From assembly GCA_033980235.1 (NCBI GenBank), contig CM067070.1, forward strand, positions 22,218,199-22,282,198: a stretch of 64,000 bases of DNA, in the 5' to 3' direction. Below, in pieces: positions 45,312-58,200 of this stretch; position 1 is the first letter of the stretch, and each line of letters opens with the position of its first letter. The translations under genes and the position numbers were made by a program. The notes beneath the pieces were generated by a model. That model did not search any database and was not told where the DNA came from. It was given only the letters and a program-made list of their open reading frames with translations. Source of the stretch: Diadema setosum (taxonomy: Eukaryota > Echinodermata > Echinoidea > Diadematoida > Diadematidae).

Positions 45312-45846
45312 CACTGCAAAAAGTCCGGTGTTAAATAGTGAACACCGAGCTGGTGTTAAATTTTCGGTGCTCATTTATGGTGTTAAATTAACACCTCCTG
45401 GTGTCATTTCCAAATTTTAAACTGTTTTTTGCAGATTTTCTAAGTAACTGCACTTCTTGTTGATTTTTTATTTAAACAAGACGATCAAGAATTTTACATT
45501 AAAATACTAGATTTTTGAAAAAAAAAATATGAAAATAAATTTACACCACAGTAGCACCAGCTGGTGTGGTCTCTTATTGAAGCTGGACGGGTGTTAAACC
45601 ATTGATATTAACACCAACAAATATCAAATCAACACCATGTGGTGTCATTTTTTAATTAACACCAGCACAGTGTCAAAATAACACCAGGTACAGTGTCAAA
45701 TTAACACCACGAAGTGTCAGGGGAACACTTTTCAACACCATCACAGTGCATTTTCAACACCTGTGGGTGTGGTCCTTTATTGAAGTTTGACCGGTGTTAG
45801 ATTTAACACCCGTGGTGTTAAATCTAACACCGATGTTTTTACAGTG
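45312..45846. mobile_element. CACTG-ended element with GGTGTT/AACACC array
   Basis: The ends are CACTGCAAAAAGTCCGGTGT and TTTTTACAGTG preceded by inverted AACACCGATG. The interior is a dense array of GGTGTTAAAT and AACACCA units in both orientations. It splits a LINE tail whose two parts (45,250-45,311 and 45,847-45,880) are contiguous at 33,515-33,620. The superfamily is uncertain. Confidence 0.75.
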
Positions 45847-46038
45847 AAGGTAAATCAGGAATTCCATCATAAGCATATACATTACAAAGTACAAAGGATA
45901 AACGATAGTCAACAAACTAATAAAGAAAAATTATGTATACACATTAACTGGTTTGAATGTAATGATGGTCACTTGCGATATAATATCCGCTTTTCCACTT
46001 ATTAGGCTACGGTCACAACCCCTAAATCAGCCTGCTCG

Positions 46039-46251
46039 CAGGCCCGTGACTAGGATTTTTATGGGGGGTTCAAAATTGGAAATAGTGGACCTTTTTGAGG
46101 GAGTTAAGCAACCAAGCGGGATAGGGTCTCACTCTGGAAGGGGTATACTTTAGACCCTGCTCGCTAGCGGGGGGGGGGGGGGGGGTTCGTTCGAACCCCC
46201 TGAAGCCCCCCTCCCCCCCCCCCCCCCCCCCCCCCCCTAGTTACGGGCCTG
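46039..46251. mobile_element. 213-bp MITE with 5-bp duplication GCTCG
   Basis: The ends CAGGCCCGTGACTAGG and CCTAGTTACGGGCCTG are inverted. GCTCG flanks both sides (46,034-46,038 and 46,252-46,256). Long G and C tracts lie inside. It is nested in the larger element at 46,002-47,899. Confidence 0.85.
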
Positions 46252-46389
46252 GCTCGGAGACCGGTCGGCGAGTTTTTAGCCAATTTCGTTAGGACGCCGA
46301 ACGGCATGTATGTATGTATTACTCTGTCTTTTTTTTTTTAACTACCGCTTAGGGAAATTGTTGTTGCTTTTGCTACTATATGTTTTTTT

Positions 46390-46665
46390 TTCTGTATGAG
46401 GGGACTGCATTCTACAAGCTCTGCTTTTTAGCAGTCCCCTCTATTTCCAGCAATATTGTTTATGCATGTCCCACAGTTACATAACAGTTATTTTTTTTTT
46501 GTATCTCTGTTGATAATTTACCCGTATCTTTTTTACAATGTTATTTCCGTTCATCGCATTGTGGTACTGATTTTCTGACATCTGTGTATATGAATGTTTC
46601 ATTGTACTTCCAATTATTTTGTTTGTTGGAAATGAAATAAATCAACTTGAACTTAAACTTGAACG
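46390..46665 (+). mobile_element. LINE 3' end
   Basis: A perfect 10-bp hairpin stem AGGGGACTGC/GCAGTCCCCT (46,399-46,408 and 46,431-46,440) encloses CTACAAGCTCTGCTTTTTA, very like the tail at 1,955-1,997. It ends AAATGAAATAAATCAACTTG and AACTTGAAC repeats. Confidence 0.7.
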
Positions 46666-48161
46666 GTGACCGACCAGGCACCCCTGATTTTTAGGGCATC
46701 GGTCGGTCGCCGCCGAAGTTTTAACGCGGAGTTAAAATTTCAGCGGCGACCGACCAGTTTTCATTCGCTGCCCAAAATACGCTCGGTAGGTCCGAGCAAC
46801 AACCGCCCAGGCACTGACCTTATCTAGCGGTCTCAGCCGAACGAGTTGGGAAACAAAAATAATAGAGACAAAAATGATAAAAGCACGAAAGAAAACCAAT
46901 GGAATAGATTGAACGGTAGCCGTCGAGCGATTTAGGGACTAAAGATTATTAAGATAAAATGACAGAAACACTGAAGGAAACCAGGGAAAAGATGGGGAAG
47001 AGAAGCCAGGACAATCCAAGGTGGAAGAAGCAGGGGGGGGGGGGGGGATAGAGGCAAGGAAACCCCACCAACATCTCAACATCTCGGCAACCAACATGAG
47101 GGACATAGAAGACAGGAACAATCACTTTGGGGAGAAAGAGATGAAAGCTATATAGTGTCGATTTTAGTAATATGGTTTGGTTATTTTTATCATTTTAAAA
47201 GCCTGTGGAATGAAGAAGTAATGAATGACAAGAGATGGGAAAATTAAAATATGAAATTAGATAGGAATAGAAAAATAGTGTAAAATATAGAAGCAAACAA
47301 AATTTGGAAAATTCTAATCTATTCTAATCTTTCTTCCATCTTGGGTTTTCCTCCCTTTTGTTTGATTTCCTAATTTCTAGTTATCTGTGGTTTCACCGTA
47401 TAGCTGGAGTTTGGTAGTTGGTATAATTTAACTCTTAAATCTTTTGCCTCGAGGTTTTATCTTAATTAATGTACATGAATAAACCCAGGTATAGCTCGTG
47501 AGAAATTTCCGGCAGAGACCGGCGGGCGGCAGCCGGTACGCCTACGGCACACCGGTAGATAACCTATCGATCACCAGTCGGTCGCTGAGCGATTTCGTAA
47601 AAATCAGCCGGTGGCCGGTGGGAGATCGTCCAGTTGCCAATGAGGCATCGTTCGGTGACTGCTCAATTTCTCATAGGCGGAGAAAATCCCCATATTTCGT
47701 TTTTTTTTTTCTTTTTAAAGACCTTAAATCGACCGGTGATCGACGGGAATTCGACTGGGCATTGCTCGGGCATTGCTGGGGTTTTATATAGCGTGCTCGA
47801 CATCTCCAAAAACACTGAGCTGTGGTGCCAAAATTTCAGCGGCGACCGAGCAGGCTACAAATCAGTCGGTCGCCGCTCTGAGTTGTGACAGTAGCCTAAG
47901 AAGTGCAGCGAGTTTTTAGTAAGTGGAATTTCTCTAAATATACTCAAAGTGGGATCCAAAGTTCCTTTGAAAGTGTCCTAGGTGTTCACAATGTATTGTG
48001 TTCTCATGCACATGGTCGGCTGCATGAAAAACGCTCGAATGTCCAGCACTGTAAATAATAATTATGATTTCATACTGGGGGTTAGATTTTTCCACAGAAT
48101 ATTCACATAGTAATGTTCTGTTTCACCAGTGAATTTTGATTCACAATCTGTTTACAGTGTT

Positions 48162-48595
48162 TAAAGGAGACTTCCAGATGATTTTCAGATTTTAGTACGT
48201 TCGAACAACTAGGTCCTTTATATATTAAGGATGAAGAATACAAATATTTTACCAAATTCATAACAAATTGCAATGAACAAAAATGATGACATGGAAGCCT
48301 CACCGAAAGAATGCATGGGTTGACTCAAGGAAGTAGAACAAAAGAAGAAGGCATGTTTACAGATGAACTTGCAAGCTAACAGTATTGTAATGGAAATAAA
48401 ACTGCTACAATTCTGGAATTTGCGAGGCTCCTATCATCATTGTTCAGTGCATAATTTGTTTGAAGTTTTTCAAAGTATTGCTTCCCTACTCAAGGACCAC
48501 AATAAATTCCACAAATCTACACATGGAGCTGTCAATTTATGTACTCACGGTGAAATTGTGAAAATCATCTGGAATTGGCCCTTTAAACGCTCGAA
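48162..48595. mobile_element. TTAA-flanked MITE, copy 2
   Basis: The left end TTAAAGGAGACTTCCAGATG and the right end CATCTGGAATTGGCCCTTTAA match the copy at 23,970-24,440 throughout. Confidence 0.7.
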
Positions 48596-49051
48596 TTTCA
48601 ACAATGCGAAGAGATTTCAGATAAACTGTGTTTCACGTTGTGCTCCCACGGACCAAGCTTGCTGATCACTGCAATTTTTTCATTGTCAGTGCAGGCGCAC
48701 AGATCACTTTACTGACACTGATATCAAGTTTCATTTACAATCGAGTTTTGGAAAAATACAAACAAGACAAATTTGGGGGGAAATGAAAATAAAGTAGAGA
48801 ATCATACAAAGGAAATAAAAATGAAATAGATAATATTGAAAGGAACTTTATTCAAGAAATTGCCTACTTCTTATGTACATAGCACATAACATTATCAAGG
48901 AGCATTTATCGATAAAATCAAATCATATATTCAGATTTACGTAGAAAAAAACAACAACAACAAATTCTGGGTAGATGGAATGGAATTTTGCAGTATGATT
49001 ATATAATGGCACCCACCACAGGCTCACTTTCTCATGCATTCCTTGGCTTTA

Positions 49052-49078
49052 CCAGGGAGGTGGTTTCCACCTCCCTGG
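49052..49078. repeat. Perfect 12-bp hairpin upstream of nicastrin
   Basis: CCAGGGAGGTGG, a 3-base loop, CCACCTCCCTGG. A closely related but shorter-stem sequence lies at 8,948-8,971. It starts 131 bp before the nicastrin ATG. Probably a MITE relic; a regulatory role is not shown. Confidence 0.7.
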
Positions 49079-49182
49079 CTTTACAGTACTGTACTTAATA
49101 GTTCTTGTACATGCACCAAACCCGGAAGTGATGCCGCACATTATGTGGGGAACAAAATCTCGCTCACCAGCTTTACTTCAAG

Positions 49183-49252
49183 ATGGCGACAATCATGGGA
49201 CAAAAGTGGCGTATCCGGTGTCTTCAGTTGGCTCTCGTTTTCTTCTTTTCTG
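49183..49252 (+). CDS. NCSTN: NCSTN exon 1 (signal peptide)
   Basis: ATG at 49,183 (context TCAAGATGG, good for initiation) gives MATIMGQKWRIRCLQLALVF, then FFS and one base; donor GTGAGA, phase 1. A positively charged start followed by a hydrophobic core is a standard ER signal. Confidence 0.82.
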
Positions 49253-52200
49253 GTGAGATGAATTGGATAAAATTCTAGAATGGGGTGTCTACAAAGAGGT
49301 GTTATGGTTTTATGTGTTTTCATTGCAGTTGGTTTGTTCCTTGTGCACGAAATTCCCACATCACTGTCAGAATTTACTCTCAAAAACTTCCGAGTCGAAC
49401 GGAACAACAAGCGCAAGCTGTAACAATATGGTTAGAGTGTGTTACCGTACATCTACTACTTATCGACCGCCTAATGTTTATTTGCTTGATAAGAATATTT
49501 AACACTGAAATTCACGTTAAAAACTTGACCTACGTGATTGAGAAAATCCAGCTCTACCAAATGCCGTTGTTCCCTTTTCGATTCGAAGTTTCAGTGCAAA
49601 AATATCGCCGACGAACTTGCGTGGCCTCGTTTCAGCTCCCCGCGGTAAATCGCGTTATTAGGATCGACCGATGTTTTTGCATTGACAATGCACGCAAACC
49701 GAGTTGTATTGAACACCGTGTTGTACGAAGCTTTTTAGAAGCCTTTTAGAAACTTCCATAGACATTACATTGTGCTGTCATTACGATTCGGTGAAAATAT
49801 TCATTCGAAATTTTGTCCTTGATTAAAACCATTAATGAACAATGAACACACAGAACAGTGAATTATCGCGTTTTCCCACACCATCCTCATCTACATTCAA
49901 AGCCAATCCACTTGTATGTGCTTTGCGCGCAGAGAAGTGCATACTAAGTGTTCAGTGCACGAATTATACGCGGTCGGTTTCAATAAGGGTGGTCGATATG
50001 TAGTAGGGCTACTATACAATACGTAGCTCATGAGTGTCATGTACTGTGTAGCACACTGTAGTGCAGTGTATCTCATCAGCTGGCGTTGGCCGAAAAATCG
50101 GTCTGTATCTGGTCGTCGGGGTAGCCATTTTGTTGAATTATTAGCATTATCGCGAAATAGGTCCAGACTCCATTAACTGCACCGCCATTCATTTCGTCAT
50201 AGTCATAACCAATGATAACAATCATTAGAATAGCCTGGGACTTCTTGAACCTTGAACCTTAATGTTATAGTTGAAGATATAATCCCGATGATGCCAATGG
50301 CAGCTTGTCCATAAAGCTGAACTGGTCTTTCAACCTCCATAGTCAGACTTTGCACATAGTTCTAGTGGAGATACAGAGACGCACACGCAGAACGAGAGGG
50401 GACAGATATCACGATTTGGCCGAATTATTTAGAATCTATTTTTTTATATTGGGTTGTAGAACCCGTTATCTAATCTAGGCCCTACTGTGGGTTGCCACAA
50501 AAAGGGGGAAATTATTTTGGTGCTGAAGCTAGCCCGCGCTAGCCACTGCACTGCACTGCTCTGCACTGTCTGCACTGCACTGAAGCACACGCTATCATAG
50601 ACGGAAAGATCCGTCTGTCCGGAGGAGTCTTTTATTTTTTGACATTATTGCTCTCTTCCGTAGACAGACGGAAGTTGATAGTACACATCGCTGTGTGGAT
50701 GGTCTTAACCACTGTCTCTATGGAAAATTGGGTGAGATACCTCACCCTTCTCGATTGCGTCTAATTCACGGCCCTAGGTCGGCAAATGTAAGCTTTTAAT
50801 ATATCAAAATCAACATTTCAAGAATGCACTACACTCACCAGATTAATGAATAATCCAACATTTTGGTAAAATTTTCAACGTAAAACACACATCAACCAGC
50901 CCGTCGCTTTGTCACGTTTAAACTGCAGAAACATATGAATCCCTTAGCCAATCCCATGCGAGGTAATTTCTATGTGTTTTCTCATTAAAACACGTACCTC
51001 GCATGTGATTGGCTAACAGATTCAAAATGGCGACTTACTGCTAGCGAACGGTGATGTTGCCATATGGATAAAATTTCTGAGTTATAACCTACTTACTGTG
51101 AGTATTTCGATTGCACAATGTGAGAAATTTACCCCAAGTATTGCTGCATAATGCGTCATGTCATGTCAAACTTGTTTGAATGTAAAAAAGCTGTCTGAAA
51201 TTTGGTTTATCGTAACGTTTGAGCTGTGCGCAACCGCTGGCAGCGCAACCACACAGGAGCCAGGATCATTGACTTCAGTCTGTATAAGGAGGGGATCCGT
51301 GAAGCCAGACGCAGTCTCCGCGGAACATTTCCCTGACGACCAGATACAGACCGATCTTTCGGTCAAACGCTATCATGGCTAGACTCTCTAGACTCTATAC
51401 GCTATTGCTAGCACAGCGTACCATGCATGCATAGAGGTTCTAGTAGATCCCTATTCAACATGCAGTGGCATGGGAACGACTACATGTATGACTGACACGC
51501 AATACACAGTGCATGCATTTCTGTGCGGCTGTCTTCGAGTGGACATGAGGTGGCGCTACACAGCGTGGTACCCATGGGTAGTCCTACTACTTTACCCCGG
51601 GGTAACGCATGATGCATCATAATGTTCCGCGGAGACTGCGTCTGGCTTCACAGAATCCCCTCCTATACAGACCGTAGGCTATCCTACTGGCTCCTGTATT
51701 GATGCTCTGCCAGTGGTCATGCACAGACCAAACGATAAACAAAGATAAACCCAATTTCATACAGCTTTTTTACATTCAAACAAGTTTGACATGACATGGC
51801 ACATTTAATATGCCAAAATATTTGGGGTAACTTTCTCACATTGTGCAATCAAAATACAGTACAATGTAACTACATATTCAGGTTAGATTGCAGAAATTTG
51901 TATCCAGACATCCCAACATCGCCGTTCGCTAGCTGTAAGTCGCCATTTAAAACACGTAGGCTACCTCGCATGTGATTGGCAAACAATACATTGGCTAACC
52001 ATGCTCACGGATTCATATGTTGAAGAGCTGTTTACGACTGTATCGACGGGCTGGTAGTTGTCTAGACTAACCAGTTATGTCTTCTTTTTTTTAATGAAAA
52101 TGCTTCCAAAATGTTGTATAATTCATTAATCTGGTGAGTGCAATGCATTCTTGAAATGTTGATTTTGCTACATGAGTTTAAACTTGTCGATCTAACGTTA

Positions 52201-55200
52201 GGGCTGTGAATTACCGGTAGACGCAATCAAGAAGGGTGAGGAACCTCACCCAATTGGCCATAGAGACAGTGGTTAAGAGCTTCAAGACAGTGAGGTATGG
52301 GACAACCTTCCATCTGTCTACGGAGGAGAGCGATAACGTCAAAACAAATAGAAGACTCCTCTGCACAGACGGATCTTTCTGTCTACAGCTGGCGGTGATA
52401 GAGCTATACAGTAACTGAGTATATGTAGGCATAAATTTCAAGGTCTATAGATGGCTACCGTACATTATTTAAGTTGTGCTGCATACATGTACATACCGCT
52501 GCCAGACCTGTAATTCCAAGGTCTTTTGTGGCCACACAGTTTTTAACCTTTAAAAACTCTAGCAGGGGTGGATCAAGGAATTTCATAGAAAGGGGGCGCC
52601 TTTACAAATTCAAAGGGGGGCACATGCCCCCCCCCCCATTTTTTTCTTTTTCTTTCTTTGTTTTAGCAAAAAATAAAGGGGGGCGCCTGGTGCGCTCCCT
52701 CCTGAATCTGCCACTGCTGTAGAAAATAGAGTTTTCTAATTGATAGATTTACATAAGATTTCTACAGTTGTATGTATATTATTTTTTGGTTGGACTTCTA
52801 ACCGTTACAGGGTTGTTATATTTTCACACGTTTCTGCTTCTCTACGACAATGTTATCACGGTCATTTCGATGCAAATTTGGCCATAAATAAGGAAATTAT
52901 TGTATGAATGATTATCATATATGCCCGAGACGAGAGCAAATATACCGTGATGTAGAACCTAAATTCTTCTCATTTATCCAATCAACATTGAACAAGATCA
53001 TAGGGCATTCTATAAGTGTTCCAGAGTGAAACCCCCAGTTTTCAGCCAGCCTCCAGAATTCTGACAATTATCACTTATGACAAGCCAGCAAATTCTGTTG
53101 TTACAACACACACATATCATATCATTTCACATACAAATATATAGGGTCTACTGGCACTGTCATTCACAACAGGAAAGTCCCTTAGTTACCTCCAAAAATC
53201 CATCCAAAATTCCATCCAAAATCTCAGATTTCACCGCCAAAAATGCACAATTGGCGCAAATTTTCCAAAGTGCACATTAATTAATTAGTCCTGTGTTCAG
53301 AATCAGGGTCGCCGAAAAAAGCACTGAATATCAAGAATGTACACCATTGTTATTCTGTTGCAAGATATTTTGCGCTATTGCAAGCTCAGAGTGTGATGGT
53401 ATCCTCAAAAGCACCAAAGAAAAACAAAATCTCTGTATGTGCCGATGCAGTGATTAAATGTACAGGGGTTGAATGCATGTGCCAGCTCGCCAGAATTAAG
53501 ACACCAATGGGCGCCGCAACATCCCCAATGCAAACTTGCCCCAATAAGGTATGGCGCAGTGCATTGACATTAAGCGTGCATAGCGCACATCCGGATTCTG
53601 GAGAGGCCATACGGATTCTGGTGGATTATCCTGTGATAATATTTTTGGATTTTGTAATATTTTTGGATTTTGTGAAATTTCATGATGTATTTAACAAAAT
53701 CAACATTGAGATAAAAGTAGTTTGATACATTTAACATACGTACGTACATTGTTGTAGATATAATTTTGTGTGTATTATTTGAGATTATTAGTTATCCCCT
53801 GCTTGTTCACGAAATACGGGCAAATATCTACGGTCTGGTGCAATATTCCATGAGGCCGAAGGCCGAATGGAATATGGCACCAGACCGTAGATATTTCCCG
53901 TATTTCGTAAGAACAAGCAGGGGGTAACGATTTTATCTTTTAGTGTATAGTAAGTGCTAACCTTCTTCTCGCTGATTTCCCCTCGAGAATGATGTTGAAA
54001 TCGCCGGCTGTCAGCCATGACCATGTTGACTTAGGCCTACGTTTCGCGAGCTGATTACTGCATGCGATGCGCGCATACAAATATACGTACACCTACACGC
54101 CATAAGATACTGCAGCGCAGTAGCCAGATAGATATAAGTTGCTGTTGTTCATCAAGCGTCTAGTGGTCTCAGGTTATGTGCGCAATACGCTTGAGGACCG
54201 CGCGCTGTCATTTGTTTTGTACAGGATTATCGCGCACTTTCCTATAAGCGTCTTTGGTACACGCGCAGCTGGCTGTGTAATACAGTATCATGACGTCATA
54301 TCACGTAATACGGGATATATTAAGTGGTTGATTGACCAATGAGATTACAGAATTCACGATCACTAAAAGATAAGACCAAATATTACAGAAATTGAGAAAA
54401 GCACAAAGTGTCCAGAAACCGGTGGTTTTATTCTAGTAGATCTTTTATACATCATCATGTACATTCCATCAATAGGAGTTTCATTCGTGCCCAAACAAGC
54501 CAATCGATAATATGAGAAACATTGCAACAAGTGAGTTAATTCCCTTAGAACTTTTTTTTTATTTAAATTTTAATCATAACAGTACAGCATTAAATGCCAG
54601 TTCAAGTAATACAACTTACTGTGTGCCCTGCTTTGCAATTTTCACAGTCCTCTCAGAAACTGCTGGGCAGGGGACCCCAAGGAAGACCCATGATATGATT
54701 TACTATGACATCAAGAACTTTGCTCCGTGTGTGCGCAGATTTAACGCAACTCATCAGATTGGATGCACAAGTAAGTATATATGTCCTGATTTCGCAGTAC
54801 AGCAGGCAGTCAATGAATGCATGTAGATTGCTTTTGCACACATTGTTGTGACAGTAACAAAAGTGAGAATTTATATATCTTATGTACATGTACAGCATGG
54901 CCACTAGCCCATGTACTGGTACTGAATGTTTACCCAAGAAATTTCCTTCTTGTGGTGCATATACATGTACTTGAATTCCTATACACGATACAGGGGCGGA
55001 TCCAGGAATTCCGTAAAGATGGGGCACCTTTAGAAAATTAAAGGGAGGGGGGCTGCATGCTCCCCTCGTCCCATTTATTTCTTTTATTTCATTTGTTTTA
55101 ACAAAAATAAAGGGGGGAGTGCCCGGTGCGCTCCCCCCTGGATACGCCACTGCGATAGCTGTGGGCACACATGGTAAAAAAAACAAAAATTGAAGCACAC

Positions 55201-58200
55201 AAAGTAATGAAATAGATGTGTAAGACAGCAGTGTATTTTCAGTCTGGACAATGAAATAATCAGGCTATTGATTCAGAATACAATAGCGGTTTACTGTATA
55301 AGCTGTTGTGTTTGCATTCAGATATGTTTCATGAATGTGAAGGTCCTGGACACTTCCGCGAGATGTTGCTTTCGCAAATTAGTGCATGGCGACATTTTCG
55401 CTTGTTAAAATTTGCGGGCCAACAGTGATTAGCAAAATTTGTGAAAAAGAAAAACAGTCTTTAATGTACAGTATAGTATAGCAGGCTAGTATTAGTAGTT
55501 GACAAATCAAAGGCATGTTGGATCATGACATACAGTGGTAATTTATTTCAGGGCACCACCAGTCTACTGTAGCTGCCATTTCATTCCAGTGGTGTTTGGC
55601 TGAATGACTTCATCGTCTAATGTTCCTGGTAATTGATGTGTACATTATCGGTAATACATGTTCTTTGTAAAAGGGAATGAGTGATCAATATGTCATGCTT
55701 CTCATTCCCTGTTTCACAAAAAGGCGACTTCAATGGCAACACCGGCGTCATTCACGTCATCGAGGAAGACGCCGACCTGGAGTGGCTGTTGGAGAATGGC
55801 ACCTACACGCCGTACATCGCTGTCATGAGTCCTGTGCAGTTCAACATGTGAGTGGGTACAAGTCCCTGGATTGGAAGGGGCGTGATTACAGTTCCCCTAC
55901 ATTAACTTTCACAGTGGAATGTGAACCATGTTTTTATTTCTCGCTTTTAATGGCAGGCTTGTTAATGCAAATTTCTACAAGTATTTATGGGAGAAGGTAC
56001 CCTGTTACCAGTATACACATTGAATGAGACTTATTTGTAATACAGATGCCGTACACTGTAAGTTGTTAATACTAGGCATCACATGGGCATGTTACATATG
56101 TAACACTGACTTTGCATTTCAAATCATCAAGTTATGTGCCCATTGTCACTGGTTGCAAAGTAATTCCATGGAGAAAGCCTCCTTTTCAGACCTTTGTTCA
56201 TAGGCCTACCCTATTCAAGACCTTTTTTAAGAGGCTCAAGTTAAGCAGTAAACATGGATCCCTACCACATGAATCCTTGAGTTGTTGTTGTTTTTTTTTC
56301 CATCACAACTTCTTCCGTCCTTCCACCCCTACCTCCCTTCACCCTCTCTTTATTTATAGTAGCAATGAATCACATATTAATATTGCAGCATACTGCATCA
56401 CCTCTTTGTTTAGATATTGTAGAGGTAACTCGTTCATGCCATACCTGGATAGTGCTCTGTGAATGTGGTATACACGAAAAAAAAAAAAAAATACATGTAA
56501 TGAAATAATAATGATAGTAATAGTAATAATAGTAATGAAAATAATAATAGTAATGAAAATAATCATAATCATAATAATGATAATACCGGTAATAATAAAT
56601 GACACTTATCTAACACTGGATACTGATGCCTCTAAGCCTCAATGTGCATTTTTATTTTCGTGTGAGCAGTGTCAACGTCAAGAGGTTACTTGCGTCCCAG
56701 AAACTCAGCGGGATAATGGTGGACCACTCCAACCCCTCAGAAATGATCGACCAGCAGGAGCCCTTCTCACCCGACAAATCCTGCCCCAATGATAATTTTG
56801 GTAAGCTGACTGATTTCATTTGCTTCCTTTTTGACAGCTCACCTGAGCCTAAGGCTCAAGTGTGCTAAAATTGCGATCACTCTTTGTCCGGCATCCGGCA
56901 TCCGGCGTCCATCATGCATTTAAACTTTTTATATTTTCATCTTCTCCTTGAAAACACCGCGACAGATTTACACCAAACTTGGCAGGTAGCATCCTTAGAG
57001 GGGTATAGGATCTTAATTTGTTCAAGTGGGCAACCATGCCCCAGCTGGAGGGCCCAAGGGGTACCCAAACCCAAGCCCAGGACCCACAAATTGTCTTGTG
57101 CTTCTTGAAAACACATGGTCAAAGTTGTCACCAAACCCAGTGCCTTATCACAAGGGTGACAATTTATATACTTAATGCAAGGACCGTAGAACCCCCTAAA
57201 AAAACAAACAAAAAAATGTTTGAAACTGGAAATACTCTGAGTAAAACAAAATACATGAGTGAGTGCATTTTCAAGGTTTTTCATGATAGCTCCAGGGCCC
57301 CGTTTCATAAAAAGTTGATGTGATGACAACTCTTTGCTGGAATGACAATTGCAGGCCTCGAATTAACCGACGGCCACCGACGGCCATGGCCGTCGGTGCC
57401 CCTCTCGTTGGCCGCAATGCCTTTGGTTTTTTGATCAGAGTTATGGCCAAAAAAAATGTGCCCTTTTTCTTGGGGCCGTGGTGCCCTTTTAGAATGAAAG
57501 TTATTATTTATGACGTATGATATGCCCTTTCTCAAAGTCTCTTTAATAAGCTTGAACAACTTTCCTGATCTCAAATATCATACCTTCAGTTCACTCGCGT
57601 CCCGATACATCTGATTAAACTCTTATCTTTCCGAGATACGAGACGACGTGTACACATGTACGCCCAACCGGCTTTTACCGTCCCGACTGCCTCGGCAGCG
57701 CAGAGGCCGCGAGTATGTACTAGCTAGGCAGCGCATATTCAGATAGAGTAGTAAAGAGTGAACACCAATTAGTTCACCAAGAAAAAAGAAAAATCCCACG
57801 ATGCCAAGGTGTGCCGGACTGGGGAATGGGGAGGGGTGGAGAGAGAGAGAGACCAATCAACAGAAGAAACCACGCATACTGGCGCATTCTTGGAGGTCAT
57901 GAACTGTCTGTCACAGATTAATCATAGCAATCTACACGCGCACGCAAATTCCTTTGCCTTGTGGTTTTGCCAGCCAGCGGCTGTCGGAATGTGCTTTGAA
58001 GTTTCATGGCAGCCTGGCCTGACTGGCCTGAAAGGGTGTCGAGTTTCAATCAATACCTACTGTTGTTTTATTCCTGTTTTAAAAAATGTCGTTTCACCTG
58101 ATAGAAACGCGGAGATCGGGAATGTGTTACAGCTGTAGGGAAGAGGTTTTTGTTGTGTGTTGCACTTTGTGTGTGTGTGTGTGTGTGTGTTTGTTTGTTT

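Larger units (their letters stand above)
46002..47899. mobile_element. 1.9-kb terminal-inverted-repeat element, itself interrupted
   Basis: The left end TTAGGCTACGGTCACAACC and the right end GTTGTGACAGTAGCCTAA are inverted. Subterminal CGGTCGGCG-type motifs (AGCGGCGACCGACC, GTCGGTCGCCG) recur at both ends and inside. A small MITE (46,039-46,251) and a LINE 3' end (46,390-46,665) interrupt it. No transposase recognised. Confidence 0.65.

Noticed and set aside
49285..49749. 154-residue frame just after NCSTN exon 1
   Set aside because: It lies in intron 1, starts after the donor, and shows no nicastrin or other family motif.
54653..55198. 181-residue minus-strand open frame opposite NCSTN exon 2
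   Set aside because: It spans an NCSTN exon in antisense and a GGCGGATCC MITE; no domain and no plausible splice structure.
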